Shown here in pieces: positions 8,706-17,253 of a DNA stretch of 40,895 nt. The notes under the pieces were generated by a model. That model ran no database searches and was not told the DNA's origin. It saw only the letters and a list, made by a program, of their open reading frames with translations. Made by a program: the position numbers and the translations under genes. The stretch covers positions 1 through 40,895 of the forward strand of contig NZ_JADIJQ010000029.1 of NCBI RefSeq assembly GCF_017355265.1, given 5' to 3'. The first letter of the stretch is position 1. Each line of letters begins with the position of its first letter. The DNA comes from Tessaracoccus sp. SD287 (lineage in GTDB: Bacteria > Actinomycetota > Actinomycetes > Propionibacteriales > Propionibacteriaceae).

Positions 8706-9374
8706 ATGGCTACTGGCGACGACGTGGATCCGACGACCGGGGACGCAGGCGGTTGGCACCACGTGGCCAGCCCGGCCTCGCCGTCGCCCGCCCAGGTCAC
8801 GCCCACCGACGGGCTGGTGCGTGAGCGGCGCCGACGTCGGGGCCCGGCCCGCGCTGCCGACCCGACGCCGAGCCGGACCCGTCCGCTCGTGATCGCCGCC
8901 ATCGTCTCGCTGCTCCTGGTGGGCCTGGCCGCGGGTTTCGGTTGGGTCTACGCCCGCTCCCAGCCCGACACGGTCACCACGCAGACCCAGTTGGCCACCC
9001 GTCCCCCCTTCGAGATGGTGCTACCCCTCGAGATCGGTGACTACTCCCGCGACGCCAACCAGGGCAACACCCCCAATACCGGCGCCGACGGCAAGGTGAC
9101 CATCTCGGCCACCTACGCCAAGGGTGGGCAACCGGCCTTCGTGCTGCTGCTGGGCCGTCCCTATGGTGACGGTCGGGAGTTCATGCGCGACCTGAACATG
9201 AATGCCATCGCCGAGGTCGACGACGGCCTGTGCGGCATCTCCGGCGACAACCAGAACGACGGCTGCTCACTGATTCGCGACAACACCGGCATCCTGGTGC
9301 TGTCCACCGTCGACATTTCGCGCGCCGATCTGATGGTGATCACCCAACAGGCCGCCACCCAGCTAGCCGGCTAG
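8706..9374 (+). CDS. Single-pass membrane protein with extracytoplasmic domain, unknown function
   Basis: 222 residues, starting 7 bp after trxA. There is a charged, Arg/Pro-rich cytoplasmic N-terminus (about residues 1-60, with RERRRRRGPARA), one membrane helix at about 61-83 (VIAAIVSLLLVGLAAGFGWVYA) and an external domain of about 135 residues. That domain contains two cysteines close together (GLCGISGDNQNDGCS) that could form a disulfide. No known family is recognised. Its 3' end overlaps the convergent GNAT-like gene by 35 bp. Position behind trxA suggests co-transcription; a link to envelope thiol chemistry would be speculation. Confidence 0.7.
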   Translation: MATGDDVDPTTGDAGGWHHVASPASPSPAQVTPTDGLVRERRRRRGPARAADPTPSRTRPLVIAAIVSLLLVGLAAGFGWVYARSQPDTVTTQTQLATRPPFEMVLPLEIGDYSRDANQGNTPNTGADGKVTISATYAKGGQPAFVLLLGRPYGDGREFMRDLNMNAIAEVDDGLCGISGDNQNDGCSLIRDNTGILVLSTVDISRADLMVITQQAATQLAG

Positions 9375-9924
9375 TCGCCCCGACCCGGCGCAGCGCCCGC
9401 GCCCACGGCACCTTCCAGGCCACCGTCGTGTGCAGGTCCAGCCGCATCCGCCGGGCCCCTGCCGGCAGCCACTCCATGCCCGGTGCCGGGCGGAAACCCA
9501 GGTCGGCCAACCACTGCGAGGACGGTGCCTGACACGTGGGGTGCACCCTGGCGCCGGCCGCCTCGATCGCCCGCACCTGGCCGGACAGCCTCCCGACCAG
9601 CGAGGTGACCACCAGCCGCGACAGCCCCCGCTGACGCAGTCCACCATCCCCCTCGACGTGGGCCGCCAGCAGAATCGCGGTCCCTGGGCACTGCTTCTGG
9701 CCGAACAGGGGATGATCGCCGGGAAGCGACGTCGGCAGCGCCACCAGGGCGTAGGCCGGGACCCCGGTGGGTGACCCGAACTCGACGCCCACCATCCCCC
9801 ACTCCTGCTGGGCGTCGCGCGCCCACACCTGGTCGGGGTCTGCCCTGAAGCCGCAGTCCGGGCAGGGCGGCAACCCCGCCAGCTCTGAGCGCCTCAGCGG
9901 GCGCACCCGTGGCACACCGAACAT
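9340..9924 (-). CDS. GNAT-like acetyltransferase-related protein
   Basis: 194 residues from the ATG at 9924 (MFGVPRVRPLRRSELAGLPPCPDCGF); the frame is open further upstream, but this start matches the usual N-terminus. The protein resembles a family often found convergent to genes near parB in actinobacteria: RPLxxxDLxxLP, a CPDC-type cysteine pair, a strand EWGMVGVEFG, a central AILLAAHVEGDGGLRQRGLSRLVV that corresponds to the acetyl-CoA loop region of GNAT proteins, and a late SSQWLADLGF motif. The classical Q/RxxGxG/A loop is only loosely matched, so acetyltransferase activity is not assured. Confidence 0.65.
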   Translation of the reverse strand: MFGVPRVRPLRRSELAGLPPCPDCGFRADPDQVWARDAQQEWGMVGVEFGSPTGVPAYALVALPTSLPGDHPLFGQKQCPGTAILLAAHVEGDGGLRQRGLSRLVVTSLVGRLSGQVRAIEAAGARVHPTCQAPSSQWLADLGFRPAPGMEWLPAGARRMRLDLHTTVAWKVPWARALRRVGATSRLAGWRPVG

Positions 9925-9994
9925 GGCGGACCCCCCTCTCGGCGTCGGCTGGTCCCATCCTATGAACTCCCACCCCATGCGGCAGTATTGGGGG

Positions 9995-11395
9995 GTGACC
10001 CAGTTCGAAACGACTCCCAGCGACGATGCCCCGACTGACCTCACCCGCGCCAACGCTGCAGCAGCGTCCGACGCCGCAGCGGTCGCCCGGGCCACCGGCC
10101 AGCGTTTCGACACCCGTCTCGACCGATACGTCGACCACTACGCCGAACGCGCCAACGCGCTCACGGCCTCGGCGGTCCGCTCACTGTTCTCGGTGGCCGC
10201 GCGGCCCGAGATCGTCTCGCTGGCCGGCGGCATGCCCAACATCGTCGACCTGCCCCTCAACGTGGTCGCCGAGGCAATGAACTCGGTGGTGATGAGCTCG
10301 GGGGCGATGGCCATGCAGTACGGCTCGGGCCAGGGTGAACCCTTCATGCGCGAACACATCTGCGAGGTGATGGAACTCGAGGGCATCAGCGCGCACCCCG
10401 ACGACGTCGTGGTCACCGTCGGCTCCCAGCAGGCGCTCGACCTGGTCACCCGCATCTTCTGCGACCCCGGCGACGTGATCATGGCCGAGGCGCCCAGCTA
10501 CGTGGGGGCACTGGGCACCTTTGCCAGCTACCAGGCCGAGATCGTCCACGTCGGCATGGACGACCAGGGCCTGCGTCCCGACGCCCTGCGCGCCGGTGTG
10601 GCGGCGGTCAGGGCGGCTGGCAAGCGCGCGAAGTTCCTGTACACCATTCCCAACTTCAACAATCCGTCGGGCATCTCCCAGAGCCTGGCGCGACGTCGGG
10701 AACTGGTCGAGACGTGCCGTGAACTCGACCTGCTGATCGTGGAGGACAACCCCTACGGCCTGCTCACCCTGGACGGCGACCCGATGCCGGCGATGCGGTC
10801 GATGGATGCCGAACGGGTCATCTACCTGGGGTCGTTCTCGAAGACCTTCGCCCCCGGGTTCCGGGTCGGCTGGGTACTGGCACCCCACGCGGTCCGCGAG
10901 AAGTTGTTGCTCGCCCAGGAATCCGCGGTGCTCTCACCGCCGGTGTTCAGCCAGTACGCCGTCTCTGCCTACCTGGAACAGCACGACTGGAAGGGTCAGA
11001 TCGTGGCCTTCCGCGACATGTACCGCCAACGGCGCGACGCGATGCTCGACGCGCTCGACGAGTACATGCCCGAGGGCACCACCTGGACGCGACCGGGCGG
11101 CGGCTTCTTCGTCTGGGTGACCCTGCCCGAGGGCCTGGACTCCCAGTCGATGCTGCCACGCGGCATCAGCGGCCGGGTGGCGTTCGTGCCGGGCACCGCC
11201 TTCTATGCCGACGGCTTCGGCAGCAGCCACCTGCGACTGTCCTACTGCTACCCCACGCCTGCGAACATCCGCGAAGGTGTCCGGCGACTGGCCTCGGTGA
11301 TGCGCCAGGAACTGGAACTGCGCGACACCTTCGGGCTGCGCGGGGCCGAACGCAAGCACCTCGACCGGGGCGTGCCCGCCTCGGACGTCTTCTGA
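9995..11395 (+). CDS. Fold-type I PLP-dependent aminotransferase (2-aminoadipate/LysN-like)
   Basis: 466 residues from the GTG at 9995; in-frame ATGs at 9962 and 9977 are alternatives, but the sequence around 9961 (TATGAA) looks more like a -10 element. Family marks: SLAGGMPNIVDLP, YGSGQGEP, VTVGSQQALDL, the cofactor-contacting IPNFNNPSG, EDNPYG, and the Schiff-base lysine K283 in GSFSKTFAPGFRVGW, then RPGGGFFVWV. The group includes 2-aminoadipate, aromatic and valine aminotransferases; no GntR DNA-binding domain is fused. It precedes ddl by 41 bp, as in related actinobacteria, but the physiological substrate cannot be read from sequence. Confidence 0.85.
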   Translation: MTQFETTPSDDAPTDLTRANAAAASDAAAVARATGQRFDTRLDRYVDHYAERANALTASAVRSLFSVAARPEIVSLAGGMPNIVDLPLNVVAEAMNSVVMSSGAMAMQYGSGQGEPFMREHICEVMELEGISAHPDDVVVTVGSQQALDLVTRIFCDPGDVIMAEAPSYVGALGTFASYQAEIVHVGMDDQGLRPDALRAGVAAVRAAGKRAKFLYTIPNFNNPSGISQSLARRRELVETCRELDLLIVEDNPYGLLTLDGDPMPAMRSMDAERVIYLGSFSKTFAPGFRVGWVLAPHAVREKLLLAQESAVLSPPVFSQYAVSAYLEQHDWKGQIVAFRDMYRQRRDAMLDALDEYMPEGTTWTRPGGGFFVWVTLPEGLDSQSMLPRGISGRVAFVPGTAFYADGFGSSHLRLSYCYPTPANIREGVRRLASVMRQELELRDTFGLRGAERKHLDRGVPASDVF

Positions 11396-11436
11396 GCGAC
11401 ACGGAGTCTTCGATGCAGGAACAGGAAGGAGCGGCC

Positions 11437-12474
11437 ATGCCCGACCAGACGCACGCCGACCACACCCGGGCCGACCACGCCCAGGCCGACCAGGGCCCGT
11501 CCACGCGGCCAGCCGCAGCGGTGGGGGCGTCGCGACTGCCCCGGGTCATCGTGCTCTCGGGGGGCCTGTCCCACGAGCGTGACGTGTCCATCCGTTCGGG
11601 GCGACGCGTCGCCAATGCCCTCGTGGACGCTGGCCACGAGGTGATCGAGAGTGACGTCAACGCCGGCCTGATCGCCATGTTGAGCCAGAACCGCGACGCC
11701 GTCGTGGTCTCGTTGCTGCACGGCGGAGTGGGCGAGAACGGCGCATTGCGCGAGGTCTTCCAGTTGCTGAGCACCTGTTTCGTCGGCTCGTCGGGCGCCG
11801 CCTCCCGGCTGGCCTTCGACAAGTCGATCGCCACCCCGCTGCTGGCCGCACACGGCATCCGAACCCCCCGCCAGGTGGTCCTGCCCGCCGAGGTGTTCCG
11901 CGAGCTCGGTGCCCCGAGCCTGGTCGAGGCGATCAGCGTGACGATGGGCTACCCGGTGATGGTCAAGCCGACCCGCAGCGGATCGGCCCTGGGCTGTACC
12001 AAGGTCGACCGTGCCGAGGACCTGCCCTCGGCGATGGTCTCGGCCTATGCCTACGGTGACGAGGCCGTGGTCGAGGAGTTCATCGAGGGCACCGAGGTCG
12101 CCGTCGCGGTGCTGGGCACCGGTGACGAGGCCCGGGCGCTGCCCGCGGTGGAGATTCGCCCGGACTCCGGGGTCTACGACTACACCGCCCGCTACACCGC
12201 GGGCGCCACCCGGTTCGTCACCCCGGCCGAGGTGTCCGACGAGGTGTCGGCTGCTTGCGCGGAGATGGCGCTGACCGCCCACCGGGCGCTGCAGTTGTCG
12301 GGTGTCTCCCGCATGGACATCATCATCCGCGACGGTCAACCGGTCTTCATCGAGGCCAACGTCGCCCCCGGCATGACCGAGACCTCGCTGGTGCCGCTGG
12401 CCATGGAGGCTGCCGGGCTCGACCTCGGCGAGGCGGTGAGTGCCCTGGTGATCGAGGCCACCCACAAACCATGA
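11437..12474 (+). CDS. ddl: D-alanine--D-alanine ligase (ATP-grasp)
   Basis: 345 residues from the ATG at 11437, chosen because GGAAGGAG (11424-11431) lies at the right distance; an in-frame ATG at 11413 is less likely. Ligase motifs: GGLSHERDVS, HGGVGENGALREVF, DKSIATPLLAAHGI, the ATP-binding VMVKPTRSGSALG, and the metal-binding end FIEANVAPGMTETSLVP. The enzyme makes D-Ala-D-Ala for peptidoglycan. The first 25 or so residues are unusual: three consecutive pentapeptides THADH-TRADH-AQADQ, encoded by a 15-bp tandem repeat. The stop overlaps the SURF1 start (ATGA). Confidence 0.88.
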   Translation: MPDQTHADHTRADHAQADQGPSTRPAAAVGASRLPRVIVLSGGLSHERDVSIRSGRRVANALVDAGHEVIESDVNAGLIAMLSQNRDAVVVSLLHGGVGENGALREVFQLLSTCFVGSSGAASRLAFDKSIATPLLAAHGIRTPRQVVLPAEVFRELGAPSLVEAISVTMGYPVMVKPTRSGSALGCTKVDRAEDLPSAMVSAYAYGDEAVVEEFIEGTEVAVAVLGTGDEARALPAVEIRPDSGVYDYTARYTAGATRFVTPAEVSDEVSAACAEMALTAHRALQLSGVSRMDIIIRDGQPVFIEANVAPGMTETSLVPLAMEAAGLDLGEAVSALVIEATHKP

Positions 12475-13238
12475 TCAAGTTCAAGCAGGGGGCTGTCCTG
12501 ACGTTGGGGGTGGTGATCGCCGGCGTCATGGTGCTGCTCGGCATGTGGCAGGCGAGCACCTTCCGCAGCCAGGGGCAGCAGGCGACCCTTGAGCGCGCGC
12601 AACTGCCCGCTGTCGACCTGCCGGCGAACGCCGACGGCGACACCGTCGCCGGTCTGTACGGGCGTCCGATCACGGTCACCGGCCAGTACCTGCCGGAGTG
12701 GCAGTACTACGTGGGCAGCACGCCGCCGCTGCGGGTGGTGACCGCCTTTAAGACCTCCACCGGGCAGATCGTCGCGATTGTGCGCGGCCAGGTCGCTGAG
12801 GGCCAGACCCCGGCCCCCGCCCCCACCGGCACCCTGACCCAGAGCGGCCTGGTGATGCCCTCGGAGAAGGACTTCCACACCACCATGGGGCCGGGACTGC
12901 CGCGGCCGGTGATCCCAACCGTCAAACTGGAACGTCTGGCCCAGGAGTGGCCCGCTCCCCTGCTCAACGGGTTCATGACCTTGTCAGACGATGATTCGGC
13001 AGCGCAGTCAATGAGTCCTGCCGAGGTCGTCCTGCCGGAGGGCGAGGGCAGCCAGCGCAATGCCGGCTACGCCCTGCAGTGGTGGGTCTTCGCTGCGTTC
13101 GGACTGGCCATGTCGGTGGTCTGGGCGCGTCAGATCGGCAAGCCGGCGCGCGACCAGAAGCGCGCCGCCAGGGCCCGGGCGATCGCCGAGGCACGAGCCC
13201 GAGCGGGCCGGGCGACCGGCGACCACACCGGCTCCTGA
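12471..13238 (+). CDS. SURF1-family cytochrome oxidase biogenesis protein
   Basis: 255 residues; the ATG overlaps the ddl stop. SURF1 layout: an N-terminal membrane helix (about 7-26) running into LGMWQ, an external domain with GRPITVTGQYL and a central VRGQV strand, then the C-terminal signature NAGYALQWWVFA starting a second helix (about 190-212), and an Arg/Ala-rich cytoplasmic tail. SURF1 helps assemble heme-copper cytochrome c oxidase. An intrinsic terminator follows directly, ending this transcription unit. Confidence 0.88.
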   Translation: MIKFKQGAVLTLGVVIAGVMVLLGMWQASTFRSQGQQATLERAQLPAVDLPANADGDTVAGLYGRPITVTGQYLPEWQYYVGSTPPLRVVTAFKTSTGQIVAIVRGQVAEGQTPAPAPTGTLTQSGLVMPSEKDFHTTMGPGLPRPVIPTVKLERLAQEWPAPLLNGFMTLSDDDSAAQSMSPAEVVLPEGEGSQRNAGYALQWWVFAAFGLAMSVVWARQIGKPARDQKRAARARAIAEARARAGRATGDHTGS

Positions 13239-13249
13239 CTGGTGCACCA

Positions 13250-13279
13250 GGGTCTCACCCAGCGGGGTGAGGCCCTTTT
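13250..13279 (+). terminator. Rho-independent terminator after SURF1 gene
   Basis: An 11-bp stem (GGGTCTCACCC / GGGTGAGGCCC, one G-U pair) with loop AGCG is followed directly by TTTT at 13276-13279. Confidence 0.8.
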
Positions 13280-13289
13280 CGTTCCTCGA

Positions 13290-13304
13290 TAGACTGCGGG
13301 GGTG
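13290..13304 (+). promoter_or_regulatory. Candidate leaderless promoter of DUF3817 gene
   Basis: The -10-like TAGACT at 13290-13295 lies six bases before the GTG start codon, so transcription is expected to begin at or very near the start codon. There is no ribosome-binding site, which fits leaderless translation, common in actinobacteria. Confidence 0.55.
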
Positions 13305-13757
13305 ACCCATGACGCCCCCCGACCCACCGCCGCCGACCCCGCCGTGCCGACCGGGATCGACCAGTTGAGCGACGAAGAACTGCTGGCGCTCAGCGATGAG
13401 GACGCGATCCTGCCCGAGGAGGTCAAGGGCATCACGGCGGCCCTGGTCCGCTACCGGGTGATGGCCTATGTCGTGGGTGTCCTGCTGGTGGTGCTGGTCT
13501 GCGTCGGCATGCCATTGAAGTACATCTGGAACAACGGGGTGGTGGTCACCTGGACGGGTGTCCCCCACGGCTGGCTGTACATGATCTTGATCATCACCGC
13601 TGTTGATCTTGGTCGACGGGTGCACTGGTCATGGGGCCGCCTGGCATTGATCGCGCTGGCCGGCACCGTGCCCTTCCTGTCCTTCGTGGCGGAGCACTTC
13701 GCCACCAGGAACGTCCGGGAACGCCTTCGGCAGCACGTGGTGTCGACCAGCGACTAG
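13302..13757 (+). CDS. DUF3817 family integral membrane protein
   Basis: 151 residues with a GTG start, apparently leaderless. An acidic N-terminus (QLSDEELLALSDEDAILPEE) precedes three membrane helices at about 47-66, 88-105 and 110-130. The segment YRVMAYVVGVLLVVLVCVGMPLKY followed by HGWLYMILIITAVDL and WSWGRLALIALAGTVPFLSFVAEH is typical of DUF3817 proteins of actinobacteria. Function is unknown. It converges on parB with a 35-bp gap. Confidence 0.85.
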   Translation: MTHDAPRPTAADPAVPTGIDQLSDEELLALSDEDAILPEEVKGITAALVRYRVMAYVVGVLLVVLVCVGMPLKYIWNNGVVVTWTGVPHGWLYMILIITAVDLGRRVHWSWGRLALIALAGTVPFLSFVAEHFATRNVRERLRQHVVSTSD

Positions 13758-13792
13758 TCTTTATGTCGACAAATTGATGAGTCGGCATATCT

Positions 13793-14716
13793 CTAGATCG
13801 ATGGATCAATGATGCGCAGGACTCTCCCGAGGTCCTCGTGGTCGCCGAACTCGATGACGATCCGGCCCTTGTTGCGCCCCATGCTGACCTTGACCTTCGT
13901 GTCGAAGTGGTCGGTGAGCTCCTCCTGCACCTGAAGCGCGCGCTCCGACGGCGGACGTGGTGTCCTGCGGCGTCGCTCGGCGGGTTGGCTCCCATGCACC
14001 GACACCAGTTCCTCGGTGCTGCGCACGGACAATCCCTCGGCGACGATGCGCTGGGCCAGACGCTCCTGGTCGACGGGGTCACTCAGCCCCAGCAGGGCGC
14101 GGGCATGTCCGGCCGACAGCACGCCTGCTGCGACCCGTCGCTGGACCGGTGCCGGCAGCTTCATCAACCGCAGCGTGTTGGAAATCTGTGGACGTGACCT
14201 CTTGATGCGGGTCGACAACTGTTCCTGGGTGCACCCGAAGTCGTCCAGCAACTGCTGGTAGGCGGCGGCTTCCTCCAGCGGGTTGAGCTGCGCACGGTGC
14301 AGGTTCTCCAGCAGCGCATCGCGCAACATGTCGGTGTCGTCCGTGCCCCGGATGATCGCCGGGATGTGGGTGAGCCCCGCCTGGGTGGCGGCGCGCAGGC
14401 GGCGCTCGCCCATGATCAACTCGTAGGACTCCCCCGCCTGTCGCACCACGATGGGCTGCAGCAGGCCGACCTCCTTGATGGAGTCCGAGAGCTCCGCCAG
14501 GGCCTCTGGCTCAAAAACCTGTCGCGGTTGCCGCGCGTTGGGCACGATCGCGACGACTGGCAGTTCGCCGTAACGAGAGCCGTCCTCCAGCGCCCGCGAC
14601 GTGGTGACCGGCTCGTCGGGCTGCGACGCGTGTGTCGGCGCCGGCGTCATCGTCTCCGTGTCGGTGGGACGGAACAGTTCACCCAGGCCACGGCCCAGGC
14701 CGCTGTGCTTCGCCAT
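13793..14716 (-). CDS. parB: Chromosome partitioning protein ParB (CTP-dependent DNA clamp)
   Basis: 307 residues. N-terminal GRGLGELF, then the ParB/Srx CTP-binding fold with PNARQPRQ and the arginine motif GERRLRA (residues 103-109), and a helix-turn-helix at about 153-175 (TQEQLSTRIKRSRPQISNTLRL) that reads parS. The C-terminal dimerisation domain is present, so the gene looks complete. ParB loads at parS and spreads to organise the origin region with ParA. Its ATG shares one base with the parA stop (TAATG). Two parS sites lie within the neighbouring parA gene. Confidence 0.97.
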   Translation of the reverse strand: MAKHSGLGRGLGELFRPTDTETMTPAPTHASQPDEPVTTSRALEDGSRYGELPVVAIVPNARQPRQVFEPEALAELSDSIKEVGLLQPIVVRQAGESYELIMGERRLRAATQAGLTHIPAIIRGTDDTDMLRDALLENLHRAQLNPLEEAAAYQQLLDDFGCTQEQLSTRIKRSRPQISNTLRLMKLPAPVQRRVAAGVLSAGHARALLGLSDPVDQERLAQRIVAEGLSVRSTEELVSVHGSQPAERRRRTPRPPSERALQVQEELTDHFDTKVKVSMGRNKGRIVIEFGDHEDLGRVLRIIDPSI

Positions 14717-15663
14717 TACTTCTCTCCTGCGTCTCGTCGTGCCATCTCATGGGCTGCCTCGCGATATGCCACTGCGCCGGCTGATTTCGCGTCATAGCTC
14801 AACACGGTCGAGCCGTAACTCGGGGCTTCGGACACCCGCACCGAGCGAGGGATCACGGTCTGCAGGGTTTCACGACTGAAGTGTTCACGCACCTGGTCGG
14901 CGACTTCGCGTGAGAGGTTGTTGCGCTTGTCGTACATCGTCAACAGGACGGTGCCGAGTTTCAGGGAGCTGTTCAGCTCGCCCTTGACCATGGTGATGGT
15001 CCTCATCAACTGGGTGACGCCCTCCAGGGCGTAGTACTCGCACTGGATGGGAACGAGGATGTCGGTGGCCGCGACCAACGCGTTCAAGGTCAGCAGGCCC
15101 AGGGACGGGGGACAGTCGAAGAAGATGTAGTCGACGTCGTGTTGCCGGATGTAGCGCTGGATCGCCTTGTCCAGTCGGCGTTCCCGTCCCATCAACGAGA
15201 CGAGTTCGATCTCGGCCGCAGCCAGGTCGATGGTGGCGGGCACGACCCACAGGTCCCCGGGTTCGGGGGAGGGCACGGCGACGTCATGGATGGACGCGCC
15301 TTCGATGAGCACCTCGTAGGTGCCCTCGGTGCCCTGGTTGTGGTCCACGCCGAGCGCCGTGGAGGCATTGCCCTGGGGGTCGACGTCCACCACCAGAACC
15401 TTCAGACCACCGAGTGCCAGCGCGCCGGCGAGGTTGACCGTGCTGGTCGTCTTGCCGACGCCGCCCTTCTGGTTGGCGACCACGATGATGCGGGTCGCCA
15501 GCGGGCGGGGGAGTGTCAGTGGGAGTTCCGTTTCACGTGAAACGCCCTCAGGTTCTGGCGGGTCGGCGAGGGGCTCCTCGCTGGTGGCATAGTAGGCGCG
15601 CCGGGGTCGGGGGACGGGGTCCCCCGTTTCACGTGAAACATCAGGCTCAACCGACGTGGCCAT
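14716..15663 (-). CDS. parA: Chromosome partitioning ATPase ParA
   Basis: 315 residues from the ATG at 15663, preceded by GAGGAG. The deviant Walker A KGGVGKTT is at residues 65-72, followed by DVDPQGNAS and the Walker B-like FDCPPSLG. ParA binds DNA nonspecifically as the ATP dimer and moves ParB-parS complexes. The 55-residue N-terminal extension is low in conservation and carries VSRET twice (residues 9-13 and 41-45); each VSRET is the translation of a parS site, so the extension seems shaped by DNA-level selection. It is part of the rpmH-to-parB operon but also has its own candidate promoter. Confidence 0.97.
   Translation of the reverse strand: MATSVEPDVSRETGDPVPRPRRAYYATSEEPLADPPEPEGVSRETELPLTLPRPLATRIIVVANQKGGVGKTTSTVNLAGALALGGLKVLVVDVDPQGNASTALGVDHNQGTEGTYEVLIEGASIHDVAVPSPEPGDLWVVPATIDLAAAEIELVSLMGRERRLDKAIQRYIRQHDVDYIFFDCPPSLGLLTLNALVAATDILVPIQCEYYALEGVTQLMRTITMVKGELNSSLKLGTVLLTMYDKRNNLSREVADQVREHFSRETLQTVIPRSVRVSEAPSYGSTVLSYDAKSAGAVAYREAAHEMARRDAGEK
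15529..15544. promoter_or_regulatory. parS: parS site 1 (ParB-binding centromere)
   Basis: CGTTTCACGTGAAACG is a perfect 16-bp palindrome containing the universal parS core GTTTCACGTGAAAC. It lies inside the parA coding sequence and is read as VSRET at ParA residues 41-45. Confidence 0.95.
15625..15640. promoter_or_regulatory. parS: parS site 2 (ParB-binding centromere)
   Basis: CGTTTCACGTGAAACA holds the perfect 14-bp parS core. It is 96 bp from site 1 and about 7 kb from oriC, again inside parA (VSRET at residues 9-13). Confidence 0.95.
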
Positions 15664-15698
15664 ACAACTCCTCAGCAAGAGATCCAAGTACGTCGGCC

Positions 15699-15704
15699 AG
15701 CCTA
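15699..15704 (-). promoter_or_regulatory. Candidate -10 element for parA-parB
   Basis: On the minus strand TAGGCT lies about 35 bases before the parA ATG, in the 85-bp rsmG-parA gap. No convincing -35 is seen. Confidence 0.35.
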
Positions 15705-15748
15705 TCGGGCATCGCCACTCGGCCCGTCACTCCACGGCGGGTGCGCCG

Positions 15749-16450
15749 TCAGATCTTCCGCACCACGATGGCCTGGGTCGGTTCCGCGCGCTGATCGGCG
15801 CGCACCGTGACCACGGTGCCGGTCAACCGCCGCCGGGCCAACTCCCGCCCTGCCGCCGCCAGGTCGTCGTTGGCTGATGCCCCTTTGAGGGCCACCAGGG
15901 CGCCGTCCGGAAGGAAGTGGTTGGCCGTCCACTTCAGGAGCTTCTCCAGGGGGGCCACCGCCCGGCAGGTCACCACGTCCACCGCCATCGACTGGTCCTC
16001 GGCACGCCCGCGGACCACCGTGACCCGGTCGGCCAGACCCAGTTCGTCCACGGCGAGGTCGAGGAAGGTGGCGCGCCTCTGCAATGACTCCACGAGCACC
16101 ATCTCCAGGTCGGGCCGGAGGACCGCCAAGGGGATGCCCGGCAGTCCGGCCCCCGAACCAATGTCCATCACGGTCGACCCGTGGGGGAGCAGGCCTGACA
16201 GTGAGGCACAGTTCAGGATGTGTCGGCCCCAGATGCGTGCGGGTTCCCGAGGGCCGATGAGACCCCACTCGACACCACGGCCTGTCAATATGTCGACATA
16301 TCGTTCTATCGTCTTGAACGAACCGTCAAACACTGCCTTGGCAATGGTCTTGGCGCCGGCGTCGTCGCTGGTCTCCGGGTTGGCAGAAGCAGCAGAGCCG
16401 CCGCCGACCTGGGTCGACGACGGCTCGGATGCAGCACTGTGCTGGCTCAC
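15749..16450 (-). CDS. rsmG: 16S rRNA m7G527 methyltransferase RsmG
   Basis: 233 residues with a GTG start overlapping the jag stop (GTGA). The SAM-binding motif MDIGSGAGLPGIPLAVL starts near residue 95, preceded by GLIGPRE and the conserved RIWGRHILNC. A later TCRAVAPLEKLLKW is the RNA-methyltransferase end of the family. RsmG methylates G527 of 16S rRNA; its loss gives low-level streptomycin resistance. The first 35 residues (Ser/Ala-rich) are not conserved, so a start further inside (GTG near residue 40) is possible. Confidence 0.95.
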   Translation of the reverse strand: MSQHSAASEPSSTQVGGGSAASANPETSDDAGAKTIAKAVFDGSFKTIERYVDILTGRGVEWGLIGPREPARIWGRHILNCASLSGLLPHGSTVMDIGSGAGLPGIPLAVLRPDLEMVLVESLQRRATFLDLAVDELGLADRVTVVRGRAEDQSMAVDVVTCRAVAPLEKLLKWTANHFLPDGALVALKGASANDDLAAAGRELARRRLTGTVVTVRADQRAEPTQAIVVRKI

Positions 16451-17193
16451 GGCAGGATGACCACGCGACGCTTGGGCTCCACGCCCTCGGACTCCGAGAC
16501 CAGACCTGCCTCGGCCACCAGGTCGTGGATGATCTTGCGTTCGAAGGGGTTCATGGGTGCCAACCGCACCGCCTCGCCGCTCTGCTTGACCTCGGCGATC
16601 GCGTCCTTCGCCAGGATGGTCAACTCACTGCGGCGACGATCGCGGTGCCCGGCGATGTCGAGCATCAAGCGCGATCGATGGTCGGTCTCGGTCATCACGA
16701 CCAGCCGAGCCAACTCCTGCAGCGCGTCGAGCACCTCGCCGTTCTTGCCCACCAACTGGTCACCCTCGGTGACGATCGAGACCTGGGCGCGGCCACCCTC
16801 GACGTAGGTGTCAATGTCGCCGTCCAGGTCGGCGATGTCCAGCAATTCCTCGAGGTAGTCGGCGGCAATGTCGCCCTCGACCTCCAGACGACTGGCTGGC
16901 CGGTCGTCCCCGTCCGCGGCGTCATCGGCCGCGTCCGCGTCGGCGTCATCGGCCGCGTCGTCCTCATCGTCCTCGTCAGATTCATCGTCGGACTCATCCT
17001 CGGGAACGTCCTGGTCGGAGGCTGCCGGGGGAGTGGGCTGCGGGGCTGCTGCCCCAGCATCCCCGCCTGCCTCGGCGTCCACGCCTGCCTCGACGACCGG
17101 GGCCGCTTCCGGGGTCTCGGTCGGCCCGCCCTCGATGGCGGCGTCCTCCGCGGACGCGGCTTCCTCGGGGGTCACAAAGGTGCTGTCAGTCAC
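16447..17193 (-). CDS. jag: RNA-binding protein Jag/KhpB (KH and R3H domains)
   Basis: 248 residues, GTG start with AGGAGCAG before it. The first 100 residues are disordered and extremely acidic (runs of Asp/Glu with Ala, residues about 62-95). A KH domain with the GxxG-type loop GKNG (in QLVGKNGEVLDALQ) follows, then an R3H-like C-terminus (MNPFERKIIHDLV). Jag/KhpB binds RNA and works with KhpA in cell-division and envelope control; its place behind yidC is conserved in many bacteria. The Jag-N domain of Firmicutes proteins is absent and replaced by the acidic tract. Confidence 0.92.
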   Translation of the reverse strand: MTDSTFVTPEEAASAEDAAIEGGPTETPEAAPVVEAGVDAEAGGDAGAAAPQPTPPAASDQDVPEDESDDESDEDDEDDAADDADADAADDAADGDDRPASRLEVEGDIAADYLEELLDIADLDGDIDTYVEGGRAQVSIVTEGDQLVGKNGEVLDALQELARLVVMTETDHRSRLMLDIAGHRDRRRSELTILAKDAIAEVKQSGEAVRLAPMNPFERKIIHDLVAEAGLVSESEGVEPKRRVVILP

Positions 17194-17253
17194 TGTTCTG
17201 CTCCTGGGATCGCAGGGGGCCGCCGAGCGGCCAATGGGTCGTGGAAGGGTTGG

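Noticed and set aside
16288..16301. Perfect 14-bp palindrome ATATGTCGACATAT
   Set aside because: It lies in a conserved coding part of rsmG (ERYVDILT); a related ATGTCGAC occurs at 13764 but no further pattern supports an operator.
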